Assembly (NCBI GenBank): GCA_017623265.1
Contig: JAGAPM010000256.1
Location: 1-17,068, forward strand
DNA from: Lentisphaeria bacterium
Lineage (GTDB): Bacteria; Verrucomicrobiota; Lentisphaeria; Victivallales; UBA1829
Direction of reading: 5' to 3'
DNA: 17,068 nt
Shown: one piece after another, positions 6,715-14,881 of the stretch
How the letters are laid out: each line of letters opens with the position of its first letter
Numbering within the stretch: the first letter of the stretch is position 1
Translations under genes and position numbers: made by a program
The notes under the pieces: model-generated
What the model saw: only the letters and a program-made list of their open reading frames with translations
What the model was told of the DNA's origin: nothing
The model's database searches: none

Positions 6715-9000
6715 TTATTTCTGCGTCTTCGTGATTTCTTCCAGCAAGTTCAACACATCTTTCCGGCATCTGCGGGGCATCCAGGAATATTTTGCCAAAT
6801 ACCGTTTTACAGAAAAATCGCTGCAATGGGCGATCAGAAAGATGGTTACAAGCGTATCGCTGTCCAGTTCCTGCAGCTGCGGGATGTTCTGGTACAACAG
6901 GTCTTCCATAACCGTCAGCCGGTTTTCTTCGATCCATGAAACATGAAGTTTCTGTCCCGTAGAGAGACGACCGTTCTTTTCGATGAAATAAAGGGTATTT
7001 TCATCCGCATTGCGGAAGGTATAAGTCGGGAAGTGAGTCGGGAAGAGGAGCTGCCCTTTGAAATGTTTCTGATTCAGCCGTATGATTTCGGAGATCGGTG
7101 TGCTGATCCGTTTGTTGATCTCTGCCAGTTTGGCGAGCTTTGCAGCACGGGATTCGTAATCCGGCAGATCGGCATACTTTTCCTTGTAAACACGGATCAT
7201 CTTCTGCAAATTCCGTGACCGGATGGCAAGCGCTTCATTCCGGATACGCAGAAGATCCGCATCCGCCATTGCCGTCAACTCCTGAAGTTGTTTTTTCTCA
7301 CTTTTCTGCCGGCGCAATTCTGCTGCCTGCTGTCTGAAAGCATTCAGTTTTTCCTGTTTCAGTTTCAGCTCGCCAGTTTTGGTACGGATCGCTTCAATGT
7401 CTTCCAATGTAAAGACTTCACCCGCCCAGAGCGGCGCAGTTTCGATCGCTTTTTCCAACTCCTGATAGAGTTTCAGAGAGGCGTTCTGTTTTTGACGCAG
7501 GATGTTCAGGCGTTTCAGATTTTCAATATGATCCGTCTTTTCTTTTTTCTCAAGGTCCTGGAACATTTTCCGGGCTTCCTTCGGGGCGTAGAGATTTTCA
7601 TCCAGATAGTCCTTCAATGCTTCCCAGCGATCATAGGGCTCATCCGGCAGGACCGGTTTGATTGTTTTTTTCCAGTGCTTCAATTCTCCCGGATCGTCTT
7701 CGATCTCTTCAAGCGGATCCTTTTCGGGTTGCGGCGGCGGGGTATAAACAATCGTTTTCTGAACCGGCGGCGTTTTCACTGTTGTAACAGGCTGTACTTC
7801 CGGTGCCGGAGTCTGCGCAGGCGGGGATGACGGTTTTGAAACGGATTGCGGCGTTGCCGGTTGCTGGACAACCGTTTTCTGCACGGGCTTAACCGGATTT
7901 TTTTTCTGCGGTTCAGGCAGCAGGAAGAACAACACCAGTTCGGCAAGGAACAGGACTGCCAGCAATGCCGCTGCACCGATCAGAATCTTCTGCTTTCCAT
8001 TGCCGGTTTCTTCCGGTTTTTCCGTGTTGCCAGCCTGAGTGGTTACATGCCAAGAGTACGTGATCTCATTCAATGTATGCAGAACCAGTCCCCACGAAGC
8101 GGGGCGCTTGCCGGGATCTTTTTCCATCAGCTTATCCACAAGCATGGAGATTTCCGGGGGCAGATCCGGATTGACAGCGATCAGGGGGGGCGGCTGGTTT
8201 TCCTGCTGCATTTCACAAACGACCATAGGATCGTCATGAACGAACGGAGCGTGACCGGCAAAAAGCTGATAAAGGGTTGCCCCGAAAGAATACATGTCCG
8301 ACTTGAAACCGGGGACATCTTTTTCGCCGCGAATGACTTCCGGCGGAGCGTATGCCGGAGTCGCCATCAGGTTTTCATCCTGATTTCCTGCTCCTTCCCT
8401 GCAGTCCTTGACCAGCCCCAAGTCTGCCAGTTTGAACTCGGAATTGTTCTTCATGATGATATTTTCCGGCTTGATATCCCGGTGAGCCAGTTTCTTGCAA
8501 TCCCATGCGTATGTCAGGGCATCGGCAATACTGGTGGCACATTTGAGGGCGAGCGGCGTAGGCAGCGCACCGTGTCCGGCGGTATAAACCTCCAGGTTTT
8601 CACCTTCGATCAGCTCCATGACAAAGTAATGGATATCGCCGGAGATCCCCGCATCGATCGCCTGAACAATATTGGGATGGTTCAATGCGGCGGCACCGCG
8701 GGCTTCCCGGAAGAACGCATCAATAAACGTGGAATCACTTGCCATTTCATCTGAAAGGACTTTGAGGGCAACATCCCGGTCAAGATCCAGCTGTTTCGCC
8801 AGATAAACGATCCCCATGCCGCCGCGACCAATCTCCCGGATGACCCGGAAACCGTTGACCTCGGTTCCCGCTGTCAGGACTCGGTGCGGAGAAAGCAGAC
8901 TGCCGCAATGAGGACAAGTCGCAATGAAATCCGCTTTCGGCTGGTCCAGAGGGACCGCCTCGACTTTTTTGTCGCATTGTTTACAGAAAAGGTGCAGCAT
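6715..9000 (-). CDS. Membrane Ser/Thr protein kinase with N-terminal zinc ribbon and large extracytoplasmic coiled-coil region
   Basis: The 761-residue protein is a eukaryotic-type (Hanks/PknB-like) kinase. Residues 6-32 hold two CxxC pairs (Cys6/9 and Cys29/32), a likely zinc ribbon. The kinase domain follows: glycine loop GRGGMG (58-63), Lys80, HRDIKPEN with Asp175, metal-binding Asp193 in DLG (for DFG), and APPE (218-221). One membrane helix covers about 340-361. A Pro/Val-rich stretch (about 363-440) and a highly charged, probably coiled-coil region (about 445-640) lead to a C-terminal part of about 110 residues I cannot assign. By family precedent the part after the membrane helix is outside the cytoplasm. 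The ATG at 9000 has only a weak upstream GGA. The gene has its own promoter and appears monocistronic. Substrates cannot be told from sequence. Confidence 0.9.
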   Translation of the reverse strand: MLHLFCKQCDKKVEAVPLDQPKADFIATCPHCGSLLSPHRVLTAGTEVNGFRVIREIGRGGMGIVYLAKQLDLDRDVALKVLSDEMASDSTFIDAFFREARGAAALNHPNIVQAIDAGISGDIHYFVMELIEGENLEVYTAGHGALPTPLALKCATSIADALTYAWDCKKLAHRDIKPENIIMKNNSEFKLADLGLVKDCREGAGNQDENLMATPAYAPPEVIRGEKDVPGFKSDMYSFGATLYQLFAGHAPFVHDDPMVVCEMQQENQPPPLIAVNPDLPPEISMLVDKLMEKDPGKRPASWGLVLHTLNEITYSWHVTTQAGNTEKPEETGNGKQKILIGAAALLAVLFLAELVLFFLLPEPQKKNPVKPVQKTVVQQPATPQSVSKPSSPPAQTPAPEVQPVTTVKTPPVQKTIVYTPPPQPEKDPLEEIEDDPGELKHWKKTIKPVLPDEPYDRWEALKDYLDENLYAPKEARKMFQDLEKKEKTDHIENLKRLNILRQKQNASLKLYQELEKAIETAPLWAGEVFTLEDIEAIRTKTGELKLKQEKLNAFRQQAAELRRQKSEKKQLQELTAMADADLLRIRNEALAIRSRNLQKMIRVYKEKYADLPDYESRAAKLAKLAEINKRISTPISEIIRLNQKHFKGQLLFPTHFPTYTFRNADENTLYFIEKNGRLSTGQKLHVSWIEENRLTVMEDLLYQNIPQLQELDSDTLVTIFLIAHCSDFSVKRYLAKYSWMPRRCRKDVLNLLEEITKTQK

Positions 9001-9044
9001 GTTTTTGTAATGATCCGGTTAACAGTTGAGTACGACGACTTTAT

Positions 9045-9072
9045 AATATAGTCTGTTCCCGACAAAAAACAA
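9045..9072 (-). promoter_or_regulatory. Promoter of the Ser/Thr kinase gene
   Basis: On the minus strand TTGTTT (9072-9067), a 16-base spacer and TATATT (9050-9045) lie upstream of the kinase gene, giving a leader of about 38 bases. The -10 is followed by more A/T, so the exact hexamer could be shifted by a few bases. Confidence 0.5.
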
Positions 9073-9136
9073 CTGCGTACTTTGGGAAAAAAGAAACTAT
9101 TTTTAATAAAAAGATGTAAGATTTGAGCGGAACGAC

Positions 9137-9164
9137 TTGTATTTGGGAAGAAGTGTGCTATTTT
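9137..9164 (+). promoter_or_regulatory. Promoter of tyrS
   Basis: TTGTAT (9137-9142), a 16-base spacer and TATTTT (9159-9164) lie upstream of tyrS. The bases TGC directly before the -10 make it an extended -10 type. The leader would be about 42 bases. I see no T-box antiterminator elements in this short leader. It is back to back with the kinase promoter in the 212-base divergent gap. Confidence 0.5.
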
Positions 9165-9212
9165 AACATTCCATAACGAACTGAATCAAAACAAAATATA
9201 TGGAGAAGAACG

Positions 9213-10496
9213 ATGTCCGCAAATACCCCGTTTGATGATCTCAAGGAACGCGGTTTTATTTACCAGTGTACCAACGAAGACGCATTGAGAGATCTTTTGC
9301 AGAAGGAAAAGATTCATTTCTATGTGGGCTTTGATCCGACGGGCAACAGCCTTCATGTGGGGCATCTGCTGCCGGTGATGGCAATGCGCCGTATGCAGAT
9401 GGCAGGACATCATCCGCTGGTGCTTGTCGGCGGCGCCACCGGTCTGGTGGGTGACCCCTCCGGCAAGTCGGAAGCACGCCCGATCCTTTCCAAAGAGAAA
9501 GTGGCGGAAAATGTAAAATGTCTTCAGGCTCAGCTGGCACGTTTCATCTCCCTTGACAATGCCACATTTGTGAACAACATTGACTGGTTCGGTGAGATGA
9601 AATATCTGGATTTTCTGCGCGATATCGGTTCCAAGTTCAGCGTGAACAAGATGCTGACTGCGGAATCGGTGAAAATGCGTATGGAAACGGGGATCTCCTT
9701 CCTGGAATTCAATTACATGATCCTGCAGGCATACGACTTCCTCGTTTTGAAAGAAAAGTACGGCTGCCGTCTGGAAATGGGCGGTCAGGACCAGTGGGGC
9801 AACATCACCTGCGGGACCGATCTTGTCCGCCGGATCCATCATGAAGAAGTGTTCGGTCTGACCATGCCGCTTCTGATGAATAGTAACGGGCAGAAATTTG
9901 GCAAGAGTGCCGGCAATGCGGTCTGGCTGGATAAGAACCGGACCAGCGTGTTTGATTACTATCAGTTCTGGCGGAACACGGATGACGCAGACGTGCAGAA
10001 ACTGCTTCTTTACTTCACCAGTCTGCCGAAGGATGAGATCCTTGCGCTCACCGCAGAAGGAGCCAATATCAACCGGGCGAAAGAAATTCTGGCATACGAA
10101 GCCACTGCACTTGCACACGGCGAGGAGGAAGCCGCCAAGGCATTTGCCGCCGCCGGTTCCAAGTTCGGTTTTGCCGATCCGGAACGGAAAGTTGCGACCA
10201 CCAGCAATATCATCAAGGTGGATACCGCCGCTGCTGTGGCAAGTGCTGCCAGTGACCTGCCGACCTATGAGCTGGAACTGCCCGCAGAAGGGATTTGGAT
10301 TGTTCAGCTTCTCTCCGATGCCGGTCTGTGCAAATCCAATGGTGAAGCCCGCCGTTTGATTCAGGCAGGCGGTGCGTACTTCAATGATGAACGGATCACC
10401 GATATGAACCGGATCGTGACAGCTGCAGACTTTACCGATGGTGCCGCCATGGCAAAGACCGGTAAGAAAAATGTGAAACGCATCGTTCTCAAGTAA
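9213..10496 (+). CDS. tyrS: Tyrosyl-tRNA synthetase
   Basis: TyrS charges tRNA-Tyr with tyrosine. The 427 residues match the bacterial class I enzyme (E. coli 424). The HIGH motif is HVGH at 48-51, followed by GGATGLVGDPSGKSEAR; the tyrosine-binding region has MGGQDQWGN; the KMSKS loop is KFGKS at 228-232. An RNA-binding S4 domain forms the C-terminus (LLSDAGLCKSNGEARRLIQ onward). GGAGAAG lies just upstream of ATG 9213. The gene has its own promoter and ends before a strong terminator, so it is probably transcribed alone. Confidence 0.98.
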   Translation: MSANTPFDDLKERGFIYQCTNEDALRDLLQKEKIHFYVGFDPTGNSLHVGHLLPVMAMRRMQMAGHHPLVLVGGATGLVGDPSGKSEARPILSKEKVAENVKCLQAQLARFISLDNATFVNNIDWFGEMKYLDFLRDIGSKFSVNKMLTAESVKMRMETGISFLEFNYMILQAYDFLVLKEKYGCRLEMGGQDQWGNITCGTDLVRRIHHEEVFGLTMPLLMNSNGQKFGKSAGNAVWLDKNRTSVFDYYQFWRNTDDADVQKLLLYFTSLPKDEILALTAEGANINRAKEILAYEATALAHGEEEAAKAFAAAGSKFGFADPERKVATTSNIIKVDTAAAVASAASDLPTYELELPAEGIWIVQLLSDAGLCKSNGEARRLIQAGGAYFNDERITDMNRIVTAADFTDGAAMAKTGKKNVKRIVLK

Positions 10497-10527
10497 TCGC
10501 AGCCGTATATATTTTCTGCAAATCCGG

Positions 10528-10557
10528 GAGCAGAGATCACCTCTGCTCTCTTTTTTT
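10528..10557 (+). terminator. Intrinsic terminator of tyrS
   Basis: A perfect 8-bp stem GAGCAGAG / CTCTGCTC with a 5-base ATCAC loop is followed by TC and seven Ts, 31 bases after the tyrS stop. This separates tyrS from the ftsA operon. Confidence 0.92.
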
Positions 10558-10610
10558 GTAAAAAAATCAGTTTTTTTTTGATTTGAGACTGGTAATTTTT
10601 TAAAACCGGG

Positions 10611-10639
10611 TTACAGTTCGGAATAAGATTATGTAAAGT
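10611..10639 (+). promoter_or_regulatory. Candidate promoter of the ftsA-ftsZ operon
   Basis: TTACAG (10611-10616), 17 bases and TAAAGT (10634-10639) are the best promoter-like pair between the tyrS terminator and ftsA. It matches the consensus less well than the other promoters in the window and lacks their TATATT-like -10, so the true start could lie elsewhere in 10558-10660. Confidence 0.3.
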
Positions 10640-10669
10640 AAAATCGAGCCGGAGGTCAAGAAAAGAAAT

Positions 10670-11935
10670 ATGGGTAGTGCAATGCGTACACCGGTAACGG
10701 TGATTGAGTTTGGAACCGATAAAATCCGGGTTCTCCACGGCAATGGCGATGGCGAAGGCGGAGCGCTGGTGACATCTTTTGCGGAAGCACCATCGGAAGG
10801 CTCTGTGATCAAAGGTGCGATCCATGATCCGGTAAAAGCCGGTAAGATCCTCGGCGGTGTGCTGGACCGTACCGGAAATACGGAAGCGATCAACGATGAC
10901 AACCGGATGACGCTGTTTCTGTTGAACGGGGCAGTTGTCAATTCCTGCCGGGGGGAAGGTTCGTTAATGCTCCACGACGGGGGAAAAGTGGAAAACAGAC
11001 ATGTGGAAGATGTCCTTACCAAAGCGCACGGGATCACTCTTCCGCCGGGAATGGTCAGCTTCAATTCTTTTGACGGATTTTTTGTGCTTGACCGCCGGTC
11101 CCGGGTGAAATATCCCGTGGGACAACATGCGAACCAGCTGGATGCTTATCTGCATATTCTGACGACCGAACAGCGTGTGCTGGATCAGATCCACGGGATC
11201 ATGTTCAATCTTGGATTTGAGCGGAAAGGCGAACCACTGTTCAATGGCGTGGCATCTGCATACGGCGTGCTGCGGAAGGATGAACGGGAGCAGGGGGCTC
11301 TGCTGATTGATTTCGGACACGGCGCATGTGACTATGTGCTTGTCTGTACGGAAGGGATCTACCTTTCCGGAGTGCTGCCGGTCGGCGTTGCCCATGTGGC
11401 GAACGATCTGGCGATCGGGCTTGATCTGCCCTATGATTACTGCCTGAAATTCCTGCGGGAAGGAAAGCTGAAAAAGATGCGTGATGCCGATACGGCATTT
11501 CTGGAATATGTGGTTTCGGTGACCGGTAAAAAACGGCGTATTCCGCTGGATTCTTTTGAGCGGATCATTGAGTTCCGGCTCCGGGAGATTTACAGTGTGA
11601 TCCGGGCAAAAGTACAGGAGAAAAATCTTTCCTCCTGTATGACAGCCGGTGTTGTATTGTGCGGCGGCGGTTCCATGATTGAAGGATCGCTGGAAATGGC
11701 AAAAGATATCTTTTCGGATTCAGCAGTCCGGATCGGCGAACCTTTCGGCGTGGCAGGAGTGATGAACGGATTTGAAATGCCGCCGCCCTGTTATGCCTCG
11801 ATCCTGGGGGCGCTGAAGTATGCTGTGGAAGAGCTTTCTCAGCAGGAGGAAAGCGGCATTGATGTGGTACGCAATGCGTTGTCTCGCGTTGGTGAAAATG
11901 TGCTGTCGAACGTGAGAAAGGTGTTTAGAAGATGA
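10670..11935 (+). CDS. ftsA: Cell division protein FtsA (actin-like membrane tether for FtsZ)
   Basis: FtsA is an actin-like ATPase that ties FtsZ filaments to the membrane. The 421 residues follow the FtsA order: phosphate-1 region VIEFGTDKIRV (about 11-21); a 1C-like region with NRHVEDVLTKA and FVLDRRSRVKYPVG; ASAYGVLRKDER; phosphate-2 region LLIDFGHGACD (211-221); VGVAHVANDLA; adenosine motif VVLCGGGSMIEG; and a C-terminal amphipathic helix ending SNVRKVFRR, the expected membrane anchor. Motifs are divergent: canonical FtsA has Gly-Thr-Thr-Asp-like phosphate-2 residues and a Gly-Gly-x-x-Thr-x-Asp stretch, here GACD and GVAHVAND. GGAGG lies 14 bases before ATG 10670, rather far. The stop overlaps the ftsZ start as ATGA. 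A PilM-like protein is the main alternative, but the downstream ftsZ and the C-terminal helix favour FtsA. Confidence 0.88.
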   Translation: MGSAMRTPVTVIEFGTDKIRVLHGNGDGEGGALVTSFAEAPSEGSVIKGAIHDPVKAGKILGGVLDRTGNTEAINDDNRMTLFLLNGAVVNSCRGEGSLMLHDGGKVENRHVEDVLTKAHGITLPPGMVSFNSFDGFFVLDRRSRVKYPVGQHANQLDAYLHILTTEQRVLDQIHGIMFNLGFERKGEPLFNGVASAYGVLRKDEREQGALLIDFGHGACDYVLVCTEGIYLSGVLPVGVAHVANDLAIGLDLPYDYCLKFLREGKLKKMRDADTAFLEYVVSVTGKKRRIPLDSFERIIEFRLREIYSVIRAKVQEKNLSSCMTAGVVLCGGGSMIEGSLEMAKDIFSDSAVRIGEPFGVAGVMNGFEMPPPCYASILGALKYAVEELSQQEESGIDVVRNALSRVGENVLSNVRKVFRR

Positions 11936-13110
11936 CAAAGAAACCGATGATCCTTGGAATCGGCGGCAGCGGTGCCGCCATGGTGGAACAACTTGCCCTG
12001 CTGCCCGGAATCGGGGAGTATCATCTTGCTTTGGTTGATACGGACCGCAGTGCGATCGAACACTCCTCCGCAACATTTCTGCTCAGTGCTGCTGCCGACT
12101 GGGGAATCGCCAGCGGCTGCGGGTGCGGCGGCGATGTGATCCGCGGAGAACGGGCACTGGCTGCAGAACGGCAATCGGTCCAGAAAATGCTTGCGGAAGC
12201 GTCCTGCCTGACCGTTTGCGGTGGGCTGGGCGGCGGAACTGCAACCGGTGGTGTACGGACGATCTCCAGCGTTGCCCGGACGATGAATATCCCGGCGGCG
12301 TTTCTGCTTACAACGCCCTTTTCGTTTGAGGCTTATTCCCGCAAACAAAATGCGGATGAATGTATCCGGGAACTGCTGCCGGTGGTGGATATCCTCCTGA
12401 CGATCCCCAATGACCTGCTTTTTTCCAAACTGCCGCCGGATCTGCCCGCAGCACAGGCTTTTGAAAAATCCGCACTGGAAATGGCATACACCGTTTTCGG
12501 CGTGTCGGAACTGATGCGCTGCAGAAATCTGCTCGGTGCTGACTATGCGGCATTCATGCGCCCCGTAAAGGGGGTGCGCTGCGATTGTTCTCTGGGGGTC
12601 GGTGTTGCCGATTCCAGTGATGGTTTGGACCGGTCTGCCATTGCTTTGGAACGATTGCTGGCTTCACCTTTTCTGGGTGGACCGGACTTCCTGAAAAAAG
12701 CCGAAACCCTTTTTCTGGTACTCAGCGGCGGGACCGATCTGCAGTTGGCGGAATTGAAACGGACCATGGAAATGGCATCCGATGTTTTCCCGAAAAAGAT
12801 TGAAGTCTTCTCCGGTGCGGCGATCTCCGAAAATATGGATGGCAGGATCCAGTTGACAGCAATCGCTGTCAAGTACGAAAAAACACCCCACACCCGGAAG
12901 AAAACTGCAGTTGGACGTCAGGAATTGCGTCAGCCGGATGACGGCGCTGTTTCCACCGGCGAACTGCTGCAGGAAGAATTTTCCCTGACCAGTTATTCCC
13001 GTGGGATCTTTGAAAATCTGCCACCGACCAAGTACCGGGACGAAGATTTGGATATTCCCACTTTCCAGCGGCGTAATATTTCGATCGACCGCGGTAAAAC
13101 AGGGGCATAA
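11932..13110 (+). CDS. ftsZ: Divergent cell division GTPase FtsZ
   Basis: FtsZ is the tubulin-like GTPase that builds the division ring. All regions of the fold are present in 392 residues: ILGIGGSGAAM (7-17), VDTDRSAI, a glycine-rich GCGCGGD loop, the tubulin signature as GGLGGGTATGG (97-107, for GGGTGTG), TPFSFE (128-133), IPND (158-161), and the C-terminal GTPase-activating domain with LSGGTDLQL. The T7 loop, NxDFAD in E. coli (Asn207, Asp209, Asp212), is GADYAA here (Gly202, Asp204, Ala207), so one of two catalytic acidic residues and the Asn are missing. A linker of about 55 residues leads to DLDIPTFQRR (372-381), a good match to the FtsA-binding C-terminal peptide, and an 11-residue tail. 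It overlaps ftsA by 4 bases. Confidence 0.9.
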   Translation: MTKKPMILGIGGSGAAMVEQLALLPGIGEYHLALVDTDRSAIEHSSATFLLSAAADWGIASGCGCGGDVIRGERALAAERQSVQKMLAEASCLTVCGGLGGGTATGGVRTISSVARTMNIPAAFLLTTPFSFEAYSRKQNADECIRELLPVVDILLTIPNDLLFSKLPPDLPAAQAFEKSALEMAYTVFGVSELMRCRNLLGADYAAFMRPVKGVRCDCSLGVGVADSSDGLDRSAIALERLLASPFLGGPDFLKKAETLFLVLSGGTDLQLAELKRTMEMASDVFPKKIEVFSGAAISENMDGRIQLTAIAVKYEKTPHTRKKTAVGRQELRQPDDGAVSTGELLQEEFSLTSYSRGIFENLPPTKYRDEDLDIPTFQRRNISIDRGKTGA

Positions 13111-14039
13111 TGATGCAAGTCCGTTTTCTGCAATATCTCATTGTTTCTTTCTTTACCGGAGCGCTTTTCTGTGCCTGCAGCGATGCTGCGCCGGATTATG
13201 GAAACAGTCCGGCGACCGACCGTGTTTTTGCCATGCAGATGGCGGAAGAACAGGTGGCGCTCGGTTCCCGTGCCGCCGGAACGGAAGGGGCAGAACGGAC
13301 ATGTGCCTGGATCACGGAAAAAATGTCGGCAATGAACGGAAAGTTTGTTGTGGAGCAGGATGTCTGGCAGGAAAACGGCAGGACTTACCGGAATGTCAAG
13401 GCTGTTTACAAAGGACAGGGGGATCGTGGCAGGTTCGTGATCGTGGCTGCTCATTACGATACGAAAGTTCTTGCGCTCACTCCCGATTTTCAGGGGGCGA
13501 ATGACGGCGCATCCGGTGTCGCTGCTCTTCTTGCCATGGCGAAAGCACTCCCGGAACACTCACCGTTGCCTTTTGATCTGCATTTTCTCTTTTTCGATGG
13601 CGAAGAAGCCCGTTTGGAATACAATGAACAGGACGGACTCCACGGCAGCAAACGTTATGCCGGGCAGCTGCAGGCAAACAAAACTGCAGAAAACTGCATT
13701 GCTATGATTTTGCTGGATATGGTGGGTGATAAAGACCTGGATGTCCGTTTCCCCGCCGACACGGAGCGGGGGCTGCTTGATCTGGCACTGGATGTTTCAG
13801 AAAAGAACCGTTCTCTTGCCGCATTCAACCGGGGCGGTGCTGTGATGCTGGATGATCATATCCCGTTTCAGCAGATCGGGATCCCGGCGATTGATATCAT
13901 CGACTTCAACTACGGTCCGGAAAATATTTACTGGCACACTCAATATGACACTCTTGACAAGATCAGCGGGGAGTCCATTGCCGCTTCGGCAGACTTTGCT
14001 CTTGACTTGATCTGGGCTTTGGCGGAAAAACAAAAATGA
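13110..14039 (+). CDS. Exported M28-family metalloprotein, glutaminyl-peptide cyclotransferase-like
   Basis: The 309-residue protein belongs to the M28 zinc peptidase/glutaminyl cyclase fold. Glutaminyl cyclases convert N-terminal Gln to pyroglutamate; M28 peptidases remove N-terminal residues. Expected metal and catalytic residues are seen: His115 and Asp117 in AAHYDTK, Asp132 in GANDGASG, Glu165/Glu166 in FFDGEEA, Asp203 in LLDMVGD and His276 in WHTQYDT. The DDHIPF motif (248-253) and the long N-terminal lead-in (AEEQVALGSR, RNVKAVY) favour the cyclase branch, but two-zinc aminopeptidase ligands also look intact, so the reaction is uncertain. A signal peptide ends with FCAC (Cys23), a weak lipobox. 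ATG 13110 overlaps the ftsZ TAA by one base; ATG 13113 is equally possible, with AGGGG upstream of both. Confidence 0.85.
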   Translation: MMQVRFLQYLIVSFFTGALFCACSDAAPDYGNSPATDRVFAMQMAEEQVALGSRAAGTEGAERTCAWITEKMSAMNGKFVVEQDVWQENGRTYRNVKAVYKGQGDRGRFVIVAAHYDTKVLALTPDFQGANDGASGVAALLAMAKALPEHSPLPFDLHFLFFDGEEARLEYNEQDGLHGSKRYAGQLQANKTAENCIAMILLDMVGDKDLDVRFPADTERGLLDLALDVSEKNRSLAAFNRGGAVMLDDHIPFQQIGIPAIDIIDFNYGPENIYWHTQYDTLDKISGESIAASADFALDLIWALAEKQK

Positions 14040-14881
14040 AACGATTTGACCAGAAAACAACACAATGGATCCGGTCCACCGGTGCGAAGATCATTCCCTG
14101 CGGAAAACAGACCGTCTTTGCAGTGCCGGAAATGTACGCTTCCGAAGAGTTGTTCCCGCTGCTGGAAAATTTCGAAGCAGCTCTCGCTTCCGGAAAGATC
14201 CTGAAAGACGGAAAGACAACGACTGCAGCGCTGGTGAATCATGGCGGTCAGGACCTTTTTTTGAAGCGGACCAATAATAAAAACTGGAAGTTTACTCTGC
14301 GGTATCTTTTCCGTTCGGCACGGGCGTTCCGTTCGGCACGGGCGGCGGAGAAATTCCGGCAGCTCGGTATTCCGACTCCGCCGGTTATCGCCGCCGGTGA
14401 ATGCCGTTCCGGTTTGATCCTGAAGTGCGGCTATCTGGTTACCGGAACAGAACCGGGGATCTGCGGAATGGCAAAAGTGATCATAACATCCGCTGATCCG
14501 GCTGCCGAGATGTCCGCTTTTCTGAAGAAAGCTCCGGCAATGATGGCATTGCTGCACCGGAACAATGTGCTGCATGGCGATTTGAAACTGTGCAATTTTT
14601 ACCGTGGCAGCAACGGCGAGCCGGGTATCTGGGATTTGGACAGCGTCCGGATTTACCGGAAACGTGTGCCGATGGTGGAGATCGAAAAAGAATTGACACG
14701 CCTTGTGGCGTCCTGTGTGAGTGTCTTCCATTGTATTCCGGGCGGCGTTGAACCGGCGATCGATGCGCTTACGGAACAGGTCTGTCAGGAATACGGAATG
14801 CACAGTCCCGTTGTGCCTTCCTGGAAAAATGTTGCGGAACGGGTCCGGACCCTTTTGGAATACTGGAGGAAAAAAAGATGA
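14036..14881 (+). CDS. Kdo-kinase/WaaP-like lipopolysaccharide kinase (catalytic residues intact)
   Basis: The 281-residue protein resembles the LPS core kinase family (Kdo kinase/WaaP), which phosphorylates inner-core sugars on the cytoplasmic side of the inner membrane. Candidate ATP lysine Lys77 (LFLKR), the family-typical LRYLFRSAR...GIPTPP segment (about 88-116), the catalytic loop HGDLKLCN (His180, Asp182, Asn187) and metal-binding WDLDS (about 199-203) are all present. It starts inside the upstream stop (ATGA), so it is translationally coupled to the M28 gene. An 18-bp perfect tandem repeat lies within it at 14309-14344. Substrate identity is inference from the family; other sugar or lipid acceptors are possible. 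Confidence 0.8.
   Translation: MKRFDQKTTQWIRSTGAKIIPCGKQTVFAVPEMYASEELFPLLENFEAALASGKILKDGKTTTAALVNHGGQDLFLKRTNNKNWKFTLRYLFRSARAFRSARAAEKFRQLGIPTPPVIAAGECRSGLILKCGYLVTGTEPGICGMAKVIITSADPAAEMSAFLKKAPAMMALLHRNNVLHGDLKLCNFYRGSNGEPGIWDLDSVRIYRKRVPMVEIEKELTRLVASCVSVFHCIPGGVEPAIDALTEQVCQEYGMHSPVVPSWKNVAERVRTLLEYWRKKR
14309..14344 (+). repeat. 18-bp perfect tandem repeat inside the kinase gene
   Basis: The unit TTCCGTTCGGCACGGGCG occurs twice in a row, in frame, and encodes FRSARA twice. Related proteins seem to have the same length here, so it need not be an insertion. Confidence 0.9.

Noticed and set aside
9165..9212. Possible T-box or other riboswitch in the tyrS leader
   Set aside because: The leader is only about 40 bases, with no T-box sequence, antiterminator or terminator hairpin.
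9186..10118. A 310-codon open frame on the minus strand opposite tyrS
   Set aside because: It lies antisense to an unmistakable tyrS, has no family motif or clear ribosome-binding site, and long antisense frames are common here because of codon bias.
10562..10584. A/T-rich inverted repeat (AAATCA...TGATTT) around a T-run after the tyrS terminator
   Set aside because: The stem is short and pure A/T, likely low-complexity sequence; the GC-rich hairpin just before it explains termination.
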